Shown piece after piece: positions 34,470 through 46,459 of a stretch of 64,000 nucleotides of DNA (its first letter is position 1; every line of letters begins with the position of its first letter). The translations under genes were made by a program, and so were the position numbers. The notes beneath the pieces were generated by a model. That model was not told the origin of the DNA and ran no database searches. It saw nothing but the letters and a program-made list of their open reading frames with translations. This DNA is from Batkoa obscura (Eukaryota > Entomophthoromycota > Entomophthoromycetes > Entomophthorales > Batkoaceae), in NCBI GenBank assembly GCA_030770535.1, contig JASVEC010000040.1, positions 124,001 to 188,000 on the forward strand. The letters are read 5' to 3'.

Positions 34470-35175
34470 GCTACTTATTCCCAGTTTATATTTAAATCCC
34501 AAGTAATAATGCCAAAATTAGCTATAAGAATGTCAAAGCAAAGATGTTAACAAATTTCAATAATTTAAATGTTGTAAATTAACATTCTATCAAAAGTTTA
34601 AGTTGAAGATACAGAAAATGATACGAACAAAAGAGATAGAAGTTTCATTCAAATAACATAAAAAAACAATTTTTTTGTTATAGGTTAAATTTAAGATAGC
34701 TATAAAATTAACTTTAACTAAAAGAAATTTTATCTTTAACTTTTTGTTTGAAAAATTAGTAGATTCTTTTTATATTTTTTTATGCTTAAAAAATGAATAA
34801 AAAGTAAGATTAAAACTATATTACTAAATATCCTTTCTCTAAGATTAACTACTTGAGTATCATGAAGGAATTGTATTTGCTAATTTTTTAGAGTGAACTT
34901 ATATTATGACAAAGATTAGTTGTATATATGATTTTAATCAAAATCAAATCATGATAGATATTGCTCATTAAACTAGTCCTAGATAAACAAAAATCATTCT
35001 TAGTTAAAAGATAAATCAAAAATTGTTATGCAGTTGAATTGCTCTTTTTTTTTTTTGCGATATTTGGTACTCAAAGGGTTAAAAATTTTATGGAATTTTT
35101 TTTAGCCAATAACATGTTATTATTTTCAAAACAATTAAATTTCAGAAAATTGAAAAAAAACTTTCATATTTTAAT

Positions 35176-37205
35176 ATGGTTTTAAAGTTAATTTTATTAA
35201 CTTTAACTAGAAATTCAATAAATGATATGGTGAAAGTTGATAAAAAGAAATTATTAATTAATAATATAAGATGGGTTAAAGAATATGAAACCAAAGCAAG
35301 GAAAAGTTCGAAAGTATCCTTAAATTCAATAGAAAAGAGTTCATTTAATGTATCGATGGACAACGAGTTCGAAAAACAATGGCTATTGGAACAACCGAAT
35401 TTAAATAATACTGTAAAAATTTATTTAAGATTAAGATCAATTAATTAATTATTTAGAGTGTAGAAACCATTAGTGAAGAAGAACTGAACACATTGTATAA
35501 CGAATTATTTCCAAATAATAAGTTGAAACCATCGAAACAGATGTTAGAGGAAGAACTTTTTAGTATTATTGATATTTTAAAAATGAGAAATAATAAAATT
35601 AGAAAATGGACAAAGGATATGGTTTATCAAAAGCTAATTACTCTAGCTCAAATAAAAAATAGGAAGGAAATTTCTTTAATATTAATACACAAGTTTATAT
35701 TTATTTGCTCAATAGTGAAAAATGAGGAAGCTGCTTTATTAGCTTTAGAAATAATAAATGAAAAGGGAATGCGTATCAATGAAAAGACGTATACACATAT
35801 GATACAAATATATTCAAATAAAGGAGATTTAGAAAATTGTTTAAAATATTATAAAAGGATGAAAAAGGAAGGCTTGAAGCCTTATGATATGACATATTCA
35901 TTACTCACTAAAGTTTATTCTACATCTGGTAGGCTAGATGAAGCATTTATGATTTATCAAATTATGGAAAAAAAGGGTTTTAATATATCTAAGAGTACAA
36001 TGAATTATTTAATTTTAGGTTATGTTCAAGCTGGAAAGTTTGATAAAGCATGTGAATTGTTTGACAATATGAGATTTAAAGTTTACCGACCAAATATATT
36101 AACATATACTATTATGATTAAGGCATGTATTAAACAAAAACTGATTGAAAAAGCATTCGATTTATTTGATTTAATGAAAAAAGATAGAATTGAACCTGAT
36201 TCAATATTTATGAGTAGTTTAATATTAGTTTGCTCTTCTAATAAAGATTATTACAATAAAGCATTGGAGTTATTTGATCAAATTTTGGAATTAGGATTAG
36301 AAATCAATGCACATACTTATGTTGCACTATTGATGAACGCAAGAAGATCAAATGATTTGGGTCATGCACGTAAACTATTTGCCAAATTAATAGATTTCAA
36401 TTTAAACGTAAGAAATATTCGAGTGCCATTACTTAATATATTGGATACTTATTCAACTTACTATCCACTTATTAAAAAAGAAAATAACTATAAAAGAGAA
36501 AATAAATCATTAAATACAGGTGAAGTTATTGAATTGTTAAATGGTGAGCTACCAATAAATAGTGAAGAAATAATCAAAGAAGTAGAACTTATAATGATAT
36601 GGTTTATTAGTCAATATGGGACTAATCAATTCAAGCATTATAAAATTAAATTATTTCATTCACTGTTGCCTGTACATACAAATTATGGCAATTATGAAAG
36701 AGCTTTAGAGTTATTTGATAACTATGAATATAAAGAGAATGATCTTTACGTTTTAAATCAAATTATACTTTTATGCTTCAAGTTTGGAAAAAAAGAAAAG
36801 TGTTTTAATTTATATAAGATAATTAATAAAATACTAAGGAGTTTACGATCAAATTCTATATTATCTTCAATAGAAAAAAAAGAATATATGGAACAAAATT
36901 GTATAACAAATAAACTAGTTTTTGAAACTTATTGTAATTTAATTAATGGATTTTCAAAGTAAGTTGTATATTATAATAAAAATATAAGTTTTAATTATTT
37001 ATTTTGTAGCATAAATGAGTTAGATTTAAGTTTAATGATTTTAAATGAGGCCAATAAAGATAAAACAATCAATAAAAGACTAAAATTATATCATTTTAAA
37101 GAATTATACATTAATATTCATAAATACAATAAGACGCATTTAAAACCAATAGCATTTGAACTTATACCAGGCCTGAAAAAAGTAATAATGAATGCTCAGA
37201 GATAA
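35176..37205 (+). CDS. pentatricopeptide repeat (PPR) protein
   Basis: Three exons: 35176 to about 35412, 35457 to about 36959, and about 37010-37205. The 44-nt first intron joins NLNNT to SVETISEEEL in frame. Residues about 165-400 hold at least five PPR units with the usual YTHMIQIYSNKGDLENCLKY, YSLLTKVYSTSGRLDEAFMI and YTIMIKACIKQKLIEKAFDL patterns, and one or more further weak units near the end (NYERALELFDNYEY). PPR proteins bind organelle RNA. The basic, hydrophobic N-terminus (MVLKLILLTLTRNSI) could be a mitochondrial presequence. Fungal relatives act in mitochondrial mRNA stability, splicing or translation, but I cannot assign which. Confidence 0.85.
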
Positions 37206-37524
37206 AATGGACAAAAGAACAAAAGTTGGAATATAAATTGAGAATTTAAAGCAAATGAAACTACTATAAAAGAGTTATCCTGGTACTAGTTTGTTATAGA
37301 GCTTAATAGAATGTTAATAATTTCGTTGTTAAATAATCGTTTAGTTTTTGTAATTAAATAAATAAATATACTTAAATGTTTTTATTTTAACTCTCCTCCT
37401 ACTATTGAGCTTAAAATTAAAGTAAATTAATAATTAAATTAATAATTGAATAATAATTTATATACTAAATAAAAATTATTTTTTACAATAAAATTGAATT
37501 AGTTTTTAATAAAATTAAATAAAT
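37206..37524. other. short convergent intergenic region
   Basis: 319 bases between the ends of two convergent genes, AT-rich. It presumably holds both polyadenylation regions (AATAAATAAATATA near 37361). Nothing else seen. Confidence 0.5.
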
Positions 37525-40041
37525 CTAAAGATAAGTCACTTTTGGATAAGTATTTCCTTCCATAAAATTTAAATGAGTATGGAAGGTGGGCCAGTTAAAA
37601 TTAGTCACATTGTTGGTTGTTAAAATTAATTCAGGATGGTTTTGAGTTATAAATATTAATGTGATACCAAAATTAGATAATAAATTTAATATCTTGGATT
37701 CACTTTGATGGTCTATAAAAGCTGTGGATTCATCCAAAACTATTCAAATTATTAAAAATTAGAGATAACTAAATTAATAATAGAATTACCTGCAAAAATA
37801 GGTTTATGATAAAATAATCGAAGCAACACTAACTTCTGTTGTTGCCCAGGTGTAAGTAAAGTATACCATTGATCAGAGGTATAATAAGAATCTAATCCAT
37901 TTAATTTATTTACAATATCACTTAAGCCAACTTGATTTAATAACTCGTATACTCTATTATCATCTATATTGTTATTATATTAATATAAATTATTATTATT
38001 ATTATTAAAAATGTAAAATTACTTAGAGCTAAATTGATGTCATCATTTTGGTCTGGGTATATTATTTGATCTCTTAAAGTGCCATGTATAAAATGAGGCT
38101 TTGCTGGCATAAATAGTATTAACTTATCAAAAGTAATATTTAATGGCCATTTGATTTTGCCTAAAAATTTAGTCTTATAGTTGTTAAATACTAGCCATTA
38201 AATCCAATTACCTGAGGCAGGCTTCCATAGTCCTGCTAATAACTTAACAAATGATGATTTTCCTGAACCTGAAATAAAATATTTAGCTTTATAATGTGAC
38301 AAACATGATATTATTTAATTTACCATTACTACCAGTAATTAAAACATGCTCCATTTGGCGTATGCAAATAGACAAATCTATTACATTTGTTAAAGTAGTT
38401 TATTTTATAAATAATTATTACCTTTAAATAGTAAAGTTCCCTTTGGTGATACACATCGGATATTATCTAATAATATTGAAATGGGTTCACTTATACTGAT
38501 AATAAGAATGAATTTAGTATAATTTATTTACAATATTCAAACAAGTTACTTATGATTTTGATTTGTTACTACATCATCACAATTATTTTCAATGACTTCT
38601 AGAGTTTCTAATAATTGACAAATACGTGTAGTATAACCAACAATATCCGAAATAGGAGTTGATTGTTGTATAAGCAAAGTAAATTGATATACTAATGCCA
38701 TGGAAATGAAAGCTACCTAAATTTATTATTAGTTTAAAATAAAATAATTCAAACAAATCATTACCAAGCTAATAATACCACTCAACTCGGCTGGATCTGT
38801 GTTTTTATAAACACCAGAAAATATAGGTATTGCAACAACTAAGTAAGTAATTATGGAACCAAAATAAGAGAAAAATTGTTCATTTACTAAATAATAAATA
38901 AATATGATAAGTTGTTTGAACAAATAAAGCTTACAATAAATAAAAAAACCCCTATTAATTCTTTCTTTTTGATATCTTAATAATTCATTAAACGTATTAG
39001 TTATCTCTATCCCTTCTCTTAACTCCCCATTTAATAAAGAAATTTCTTGATGTTGTTTAAGTACATGAATATGATCCGAACTATAAATGTAAACAAATGA
39101 AAACAAATGAAATAACATAAATTACCGAAATTGACCTTCATATTTTTCAGTCATAAAAATAAGCTTAGATACTTTACTCATTAGCACTTTACTTATAAAA
39201 GTAGAAAAAACAAAGTAAGCATAAATAGTTAAAGGACCATAATAACCAGCATATTGATATAATCTGTAGGTATAATAGCAGATCAAAAATGGAGATAAAA
39301 TAATTACAATTAAAGATTTGCCGAATTTGGTTGTTAATTTATCAATGTCTTGGGCAATTCTTTGATCCCTATAAAATGCTATTAGATGGAACAAAATTGA
39401 ATTTAACCAATTTTTACGGATTATCGATTGTTTTATCGCTTGTTATTTTAAAAAATAAATCTTTTCGAAAATATTTGATTTGAACTTGTTGTGTCATATT
39501 CTTTCTTAATACCCATGCTATATACCCTTGAAAATAAAGCAAAATCGACATCAACTAAAAATAAGTAAAAAAGCACATTAGTTAAATAGCTCAACTAAAA
39601 AACAATACATAAAGTTACCAAAGCGGTTAAAAAAATAATCATCATAGCTTTTAAAGCCAACCGATTAAACCCAATAAGATCTTGCTTATTTAGTACTACA
39701 TAAAACTTGCTGGTAAGCAAGCCTGAATAATAGCCTGCTACTTCTTTTAAAGTAGCAATAATCAAAAGAATAGTGGTATTAATTAAAAACGTACGAGTAC
39801 CACCGCTTCCTAGTTTTAATAGTCTGTAAAACCTTCTAAAAAACTTTTGGTTCAAGGCAATTTCGGATAAAACTTTGGTTTCCATACTAAAATAAAGGGT
39901 TGGTCTTCTATTTATAATAAAATAAAATAATTACTTTATTTCATTATCCATTGAATTGCTTCTATTATTTAATCTTTCTCCTTCTAACATTATATAATCT
40001 GGTGGTCTTTCTAGTATATTAAATGGTTCATAGTTCGACAT
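37525..40041 (-). CDS. ABCD4: ABCD4-like half ABC transporter
   Basis: About a dozen short exons. The first (ATG at 40041-40039, [16 protein letters not shown]) splices to [16 protein letters not shown]. The membrane domain matches ABCD4 closely: [33 protein letters not shown], then [18 protein letters not shown] and [13 protein letters not shown]. The nucleotide domain has Walker [21 protein letters not shown], signature LTPGQQQKL and Walker B VLDESTAF. In mammals ABCD4 moves cobalamin out of lysosomes, and the name here is by similarity only. Two motif residues are unusual: the Q-loop reads MPAKP (Ala at 38102-38104) and the H-loop region reads ITQNHPE, with Gln where His is expected. Both could reduce ATP turnover at its own site (inference). 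The usual yeast Pxa1/Pxa2 proteins are less similar by eye. Confidence 0.82.
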
Positions 40042-40342
40042 GTTTAAAGTTGTCCTTTTTAAAAATTTGGAATATTTTTTATAATCAAATTTACACCTTA
40101 AATTTACACTTATAATTTTTATTGGTAAGTTCAATTGAAAATTAAAAGTACAGTAATTAAAATATAAAATGCAAAGGATAATTATTTGATCATGGTAATA
40201 ATAAATCAACTTTAAAATAAGATAGTAATATTAAGTTTCAATCTATAAAAATTAATAATAACACCAGAATAAAATTCCACTTAAATAATTTTAAATTTTA
40301 TGACTATAATAACTTTAACGAAAATACCAAAATAGCATAAAG

Positions 40343-41323
40343 TTATAGAGAATGGCGCATATCAGTGTTATTGGAGCTAGTTCTCGATGGTAGGTCCAGT
40401 GTATTATTGATTATCTTAGTACAAGTAAAGTAAAGGTATACAGTAACTCCGATAAAGGACACTAATGCAAATACAGCCATAACAATCTTGGTTGGGGAAT
40501 AAGTGGCTCCATTATCAAGTAAAGACTTAGCACTAGCACCAAGGTAAACGTGAAACAAAAGTTTGGGTAAAGAAAGTGTAGTTGCCAAAATAAATTTCGT
40601 ATATGGAATTTTAGTAGCTCCTAGTACAAAGTTCATGATGGTCCAAGGATATGGCGCTACTCTTACCAAAAATAGTAGCTTTAATTTGTTTAGAATTATA
40701 TCTATTAAATAATAACAAAAATTACTTTTGTACCCTTGATTTCAATTGCTTTCATTGCTGCTTCAATATATGTATAATGTGCCAATAATTTTCTTATGTA
40801 TGTTTGGCCATATTTTCTACTTACGACAAAACAAGACGATGCTCCAATAATTCCTCCTATTAATGGTGGTATAAATCCAATTGGGAAATCATAAACAAAG
40901 CCACACAATACAGATACAGTACCATATCCTGGGATTGGTGGGAAGGATGCTATTATTATTAATACAATAGGAATAAGCATACCACTTTAATAAAAAAGAT
41001 GAGTAAATTATAATAAAAATAAAAATCACTTACGCATATCCCAATGTTTTTAAGTAATTGCCCAAGTCTTGCAAACCATTTAATACTTGTTCATGAAATA
41101 AAATAAACATTAAAACAATGAATGCATTAATTAAAACAAAGATTAAAATTGGAAATATTGATGACCAGTTTTCATAAACATAAAACTTTAAATAATCAAA
41201 ACTAATCTCAAACTCTTTTTTCTTTCTAGGCTGAAACTCAATTTCGTTTTGATCGTCGTCTTCCACATTTAAACTTGTATATTGATTATTAATATCACGC
41301 ATCCTTATTGAGTTGTGATTCAT
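40343..41323 (-). CDS. TVP38: Tvp38/TMEM64-family (VTT domain) membrane protein
   Basis: Three exons, about 300 residues (41323 to about 41034, then about 40982-40720, then about 40680-40343). A charged N-terminus with FQPRKKKEFE is followed by a transmembrane segment (SIFPILIFVLINAFIVLMF) and a VTT domain with the family words SFPPIPGYGTVSVLCGFVYD, PPLIGGIIGASSCFV and RVAPYPWTIMNFVLGAT. The family sits in Golgi and related membranes, and VTT proteins such as VMP1/TMEM41B scramble lipids. Tvp38 itself has no firm activity. A Ser/Thr/Asn-rich tail faces the cytosol. The ABCD4-like gene lies 300 bases downstream on the same strand. Confidence 0.9.
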
Positions 41324-41558
41324 TTTTAAGTTCTAATTTCTATATAAAATCCTGCTGATTTTGTTATTTTTAGTATTTATTGGTTCGTTTTTAGACACCC
41401 TTTCATTTTAATTTATGTTACTAATTTAATTTAAATCCTCCAATAAATTTGTTAGTTATTATTAAGATCAATTGGAGTGATTCGTTATATTCTAGTGACC
41501 AATAAATTTTCGTTGTTTTTGGCTTAGTAAATTATCATTGTTCTTTAAACCGTATAAG

Positions 41559-42002
41559 ATGATATCAAAAGATGAAGAGTATATGGAATTAGCCATTAAG
41601 CAAGCAAACAAATGCAAACCAGTAGATGGAGCATATAGTGTTGGAGCAGTTTTAGTTAATGATGGTGGAATAATAAGTCAAGGATACTCCCGAGAAATAG
41701 AAGGAAACACGCATGCTGAAGAATGTTGCTTTTTAAAACTAAATGATCAACAAATTAATTATAATCAATGTACTATTTATACCACTATGGAGCCCTGTTC
41801 AGAAAGATTATCAGGTAAAAAACCTTGTTTGAATTGGATTTTAGAGAAGGGTGTTAAGAGAGTAGTTTGTGGCATTAAAGAACCCGATAACTTCGTAAAT
41901 TGCAACTCTACAAACTTGCTTTTAGATAACAACATCACTGTAATATACCTTGATGGATTTCAAGATTTATGCTTACAACCTAATTCTCATTTAATAAAAT
42001 AG
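41559..42002 (+). CDS. DRAP-type pyrimidine deaminase (cytidine deaminase fold)
   Basis: 147 residues from the ATG at 41559; the open frame reaches back to 41538 but without an ATG. Single domain of the cytidine-deaminase fold with zinc-site motif HAEEC and the partner motif EPCSERLSGKKPC. The SxRLSGxxxC form of the second motif is that of the riboflavin-pathway DRAP deaminases (RibD N-terminal half, fungal Rib2 C-terminal half). The likely reaction is deamination of the reduced diamino-pyrimidinone ribitol phosphate. It is stand-alone, without the pseudouridine-synthase part of yeast Rib2. It starts 235 bases from the divergent Tvp38 gene. Length and motifs appear complete. Specificity is inferred from the motif only. 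Confidence 0.85.
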   Translation: MISKDEEYMELAIKQANKCKPVDGAYSVGAVLVNDGGIISQGYSREIEGNTHAEECCFLKLNDQQINYNQCTIYTTMEPCSERLSGKKPCLNWILEKGVKRVVCGIKEPDNFVNCNSTNLLLDNNITVIYLDGFQDLCLQPNSHLIK

Positions 42003-42179
42003 TTTTTAAGTTTAGTGCTAATGATCTAAAGCAAATTTATATTATATTGTACATCAATAATCAAATTAGAAAGCAGAATTTGTATAATCAATGCTGAATA
42101 AAAATAAGAAGATACTTATATTTTTTTATAAAGTACTTTTATTTTATACTGTATTTTCATTATAGTTTAAAGTATTGAG

Positions 42180-43091
42180 TTGTTAATGTCTTCAAATACA
42201 TATTTAGCCCAACCCCTCCATTAGTTTGCTATAGGAAAACTTTTTGGCTTTTCTTTTATGATTTTTATGTTGATTAGTGAATCATAATTAAAACCTAGAA
42301 CAGTTAAATGTAGCAGTTCTTGGATATTTACAGTTAAGTTTCCTTCTTTATTCTTTACTGGTGGAAACTTTGTGATAGGGTGTATATCCCATGGCAGAGG
42401 CTTGTTACGCAATACTCTAACTGTGTTTAGTGGACCTAGACATTGTTTGTCTCCCTTATAGTGATAAAGACATAATTCGTTATATGAACCCATACATACC
42501 ATAATATTTCAATCGTTAACATATTTTATAGTGTGATAATATTATTTTTGAACTATAAGTTTAATCCACTGATGTTCGATTTTATTTAACGGAAAGGATA
42601 TCGATGCTACATTTTCCTCTAATTTATCAAAGCCAATTTTTATTTTTAGTATAGAGGCTAGAAACTCTGGAGTGGAATCTAGTTTGCCTTCGCTGTTTTT
42701 TAAAGTGGATCTTGCGCGAATTAAGAGTAAAAAATAAACATAAAGTATGTATTTGTTGGTTTACTCTCGTTTTGTAAGATTAGGTTTAATACCTCCCTCT
42801 TTAAACTTGATAGCTGAACATCTGTTCCCTAGTAATGAAAAATAGGCTTGAGTATCAAAATTTCTATTTAACTCATTCAACCCATCTTCCATATTAAAGA
42901 ACCTATCCTTATATTTACTTTGATATGTAACTATTTTAATGTCACTTTTATGCAATTTTTCTTTCCTAGACCCAGGGGATATACTCTTTAATCAGAGTGG
43001 TCGTTTTTTTGGGAGATGTCATAGCCTAATTTTTAAACATATTTTTCGTTTCAGCTAAAACCCTGCCTACTGAATCTTCATCCATGCTCAT
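42180..43091 (-). pseudogene. unrecognised broken gene
   Basis: From an ATG at 43091 (MSMDEDSVGRVLAETKNMF) to about 42180 the minus strand shows protein-like stretches, including FFNMEDGLNELNRNFDTQAY, STPEFLASILKIKIGFDKL, KIEHQWIKLI and SYNELCLYHYKGDKQCLGPL. One normal-looking GT...AG intron of 54 nt keeps frame near 42720-42772. Several in-frame stops interrupt the rest, so it cannot be a working gene as read. I do not recognise the family. Composition is less AT-rich than the flanks, which supports former coding use. The alternative is a live gene whose exons I have misread. Confidence 0.45.
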
Positions 43092-43382
43092 TTGATTATC
43101 TAAAAGTATCTTTTATGTTAACTCAGTCTCTCAAAATTGGTTTTAGTGAATCGTAAAGCAAGGACATTAATATTTTTATCTCATTTTTTGAAAACTTGTA
43201 TAGAGCTTATTTGATTAATAAAAGTAGTATAAATAAAGAGTAAGAGAGATACCATTATTAAATCATATGTAGTTATTTTTTTTTATTACTTATCAGTTCG
43301 ACAAAAAAATATAATTGGTTAAAATGAAACTTAATTTTGTAGAAGTTTACTTTTTTAAAATTTTTATTAGCAATATTTTAAA
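43092..43382. other. intergenic, promoter side of Aim19-like gene
   Basis: 291 bases with poly-T tracts, between the broken gene and the Aim19-like gene. Nothing else seen. Confidence 0.4.
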
Positions 43383-43949
43383 ATGAGTGAAGAAAAGTAC
43401 CCAATTATGGCTACAAAGCCTAATAAAGATAAATCATTGTTAGATTTATTATCTGAAACTCCTTATCCTGCCTTTATTACCTCAGCTGCTTTATTGGCTT
43501 CCTATAGATGGGGTTCAACCAGAGATAGAATATTAATTAAAGGGATGCCAACCAAGTTTTCTATGATTTCTTTTGCTTTTATATATGCTGGCTCTGGGTA
43601 AGTTTTGCTTCTTTTTATTATTTAAAAATGAAGCTATATTATATATGCCAGTTATTGAATCTTTGAAATGATATACTGATTTGAGAATATATAGATACGC
43701 TTGCATAAAAGGAGATGTATTCAATTCAACTGGGATAGCTACAGGTAAATTTAATATCATTGGAGCACCTAAACTTATTGATAATATTAATCTTTTTCAG
43801 CATGGAGTATATCTTATGGTTTATTAAATTTCGGTAAAGCATTTTCAAGTCCACGTCATCCACTACCTTTAGGATTAGCTTGTACAGTAGCTGCACAAGG
43901 AATAATTTATGGTCAACGTTATTTTAGAGATTATTTGGGATTAGAATAA
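43383..43949 (+). CDS. AIM19: Aim19-like mitochondrial membrane protein
   Basis: Three exons (43383 to about 43597, about 43695-43743, 43801-43949), about 137 residues. It has a short polar N-terminus, then TPYPAFITSAALLASYRWG, a second hydrophobic segment (FSMISFAFIYAGSGYACIKG), SISYGLLNFGKAFSSPRHP and the end GQRYFRDYLGL. The TPYPA...AALLAS start and the closing GQRYF resemble yeast Aim19, a mitochondrial protein of unknown role with four predicted membrane segments. I rely on remembered family features, so the name is moderate. The small internal exon of 49 bases is supported by good splice sites and by the continuity of the hydrophobic segments. Confidence 0.65.
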
Positions 43950-44191
43950 TAGTTTTATATTGTTATAAACAGTAAATTTTATTTATTTTTCTTTCAATAT
44001 ATGTATATGGCTTTATCTTTAAGTTAATTTTATTTTTATCTATTGTAAATGTACTTTTAACGAAATAATAGCTTTGTAATAATAATTTTAGTCAAATTAT
44101 TATTTTTTAATGACACAAAATAAGACAATTTTTTGATTAATAAAAGTGGTTAAATTTTTACTTATATAACTAAAATATAGAAATAATAAGT

Positions 44192-44913
44192 TTATGAAAG
44201 ATAAGCAGCAAGAGCAGCAGCAAAACCAGCAACATCTACTGAAGTAGGGTTGAAAGGAGATTGATCTAAGGAGTAATGGGTGGCCATATAAGTATAGCAA
44301 ATCATTGAGAAAGTATGAACAGAGAGTTCATATTTTTCTTTTTTGGCTACACTCTTCAATTCAAACTCCTCTTCTTTTTCCATTTTAATTAATTTTTGAT
44401 ATTTGATGATAATATTATATAGCTCTACTAAGTTATAAATTAACCATGCTCTACAAGAATATTTTGCCGATAGCATTATAGTTTTTGGACTGACGGGTAA
44501 TACTGAGTGAGAGCCTAACCAATAAATATGTTCCAAAGGATAATAAAACAACATGGATACTAATTGTAGTTTCATGGGTAATGTGACATGAGTATTATTT
44601 GTTAAGGCGCCTTGTAAAGATTTAGCAATTAAAGGTAAACTTCCTCGGAAACGGAATAAAGTACGACTATCACTTATGATTCTAGCTAAGTTCATTAATC
44701 CAGTTAAATTGGTCATACTTTTTTCACCTACATTGTTCCTAGATTTTAATAAAATTACCATCTTGGTGGAATATTGAATCAACTAAAATAAAAAATATTA
44801 AACTTTAGTTTATAATTAAATTAAAAAATGAGTACGGCCAAAGCTTTGTCAAATCCTCCAACAGTGTTGAATGCAGCAGTGGCATGGTTTAAGCTATCAA
44901 TTGTATTTTCCAT
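44192..44913 (-). CDS. PEX11: peroxisomal membrane protein Pex11 family
   Basis: Two exons (44836-44913 and 44192-44782, 53-nt intron), about 222 residues. The junction gives GGFDKALALIQYSTKMVILL, the conserved Pex11 start in which an amphipathic helix contacts the membrane. Further family words are LARIISDSRTLFRFRGSLP, a PLEHIYWLG segment, SCRAWLIYNLVELY and the C-terminal hydrophobic region ending ALAAYLS. Pex11 proteins elongate peroxisomes before fission. A charged stretch (MEKEEEFELKSVAKKEKYEL) forms the loop before the last hydrophobic segment. The start exon overlaps an open frame on the other strand (see findings). Length is near the family's usual 230-240. Confidence 0.9.
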
Positions 44914-45035
44914 TTTGATTTTCGGTACTGAATAATTATTTTTCAAAGATGATTTTTGCTTTTTTTATAGTTCCAAAAGGTGTTTTTATATCACATGACA
45001 GTAACCAAAAGCTAATTGGTGTTAAAGTAATTTGG
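44827..45035 (+). other. possible small membrane-protein frame, antisense to PEX11 exon 1
   Basis: An ATG at 44827 opens MSTAKALSNPPTVLNAAVAW and continues KLSIVFSILIF. A GT...AG intron (about 44924-44968) then joins it in frame to VPKGVFISHDSNQKLIGVK, ending at a stop near 45034. The first exon lies on the opposite strand of PEX11 exon 1. It may be a chance antisense frame. No family recognised. A further hydrophobic tail (KQPWLLTAILILTIAILIYF, 45173-45235) follows, but I could not join it in frame. Confidence 0.25.
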
Positions 45036-45235
45036 AGGATCTAATTGCACTTTGTATGGCTACCTATTATAATCATTTATGTTTCTTGTTTTTATCCCTC
45101 ATTTATTTAGTTTACGTACTCACAATGATCTTACTTTAACATCTATTGGTACAATTTCAAGGGAGTGTTGACAAACAGCCTTGGTTATTAACTGCAATAT
45201 TAATTTTAACTATTGCTATTTTAATCTATTTTTGA

Positions 45236-46459
45236 AATATGCATGGATTGAATTTACAGTGATTAAAGATTTTGTCAGTCTAAAAAGTTTGTTATTTTAT
45301 GAATAATAAATCAATTAAATGTTGAATACTAAAGGCTTTTATAAGCACATTGTAGTTTTTCATTTTTAATTTCAATATGTCAAAGTTGTGTATACTTCAT
45401 TAACAAGTATGAGTTTTATCCTGAATAAAATCTTACTGTTAGTAAGGATATTTCTCCTCTTCTATGAAGACATAAATAATTATACTATCTTAAAGAAATA
45501 TGCTTTTTTATTTTAAGAATGGGAGAAAGTCTAAAGCATTAATTCTACTTATGTTATCTTCCTGGAAATAGCATATAACATACATAAATTTGCAAAATTT
45601 TAAGCTATGTTTTTGTAAAAGGATTTTATCAAACACTACTTATAAAAGATAGGAGAAATATATTTAAAGTGTATGACAAGGCTTAAAAAAGGTAAACTTC
45701 CCAACTTACTAACAAACTTTACAAATATATAAGCATTACTAGCAGCTTGGGCACATATCGGTATTTCGAGCTTTTATGTACACCCGAAGCATCTTATAAT
45801 CAATTTTATTGTCATTAACTATTTAACTGACAACTTATTTAGCATTGATTATACAATATAGTTACGTATAAGCATCGCTAAATATTAGTAATGAATCAAG
45901 CTGTTAGATTAGATAAGGTTGAATGTATGCTTATCATTGACGGTGGTTAAAGGTTTCAACTAAAACAATTTTTAAATATCTTTTAACTAAACTACGGAAT
46001 CAATTTATCAAACAAATTATACAAGCAGGCTCACTATATTATAGTTCAATTTATTAAATAGCGGATAAGTCTATTGATTAAAGATTTTTATTTTTGAAAT
46101 TCTATCCAACTTATATATATTTATTAACCTTTTACTAACTCCCATATAGTTAGTAATAAATATTTATTCTTAAATGATTAAGGGAAAGGTTTATTTTGCA
46201 TAATAATATATTGGAATTAATTTCCGATAAAATATTTCTACATTTGTCATCAAGCTCAATAGTCTTATTGCTAGAACGCTTAGTAATTTCAATCGTAATC
46301 CACTTAGTTTATCAAAAAAACAACTTTATTATAATGAGTGTTTAATCTACTAAAATAATTTAAAGGAAATGTGTATTATTTGTATACAATTTAAATGAAA
46401 TGCTTAAAATTTTTTTAATTGTCATGATAAAATGTTTATTTACAAGCTTCTAAGTAGTT
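45236..46459. other. 1.2-kb intergenic region, no gene recognised
   Basis: AT-rich with no long open frame, no MITE and no repeat shared with the window. It holds the 3' end of the HSDL2-like gene on the right. Confidence 0.5.

Larger units (their letters stand above)
32884..35175. other. intergenic with two MITEs and simple repeats
   Basis: Holds a TTAAC repeat (33117-33145), an AAATAT repeat (33852-33905), MITE copies 12 and 13, and no supported gene. The 63-codon minus-strand frames at 33330-33521 and 33807-33998 are repeat-derived or featureless. Confidence 0.55.

Noticed and set aside
45600-45690. Possible decayed MITE
   Set aside because: Only loose similarity to the core (CAAACACTACTTATAAAAGAT) and no recognisable ends.
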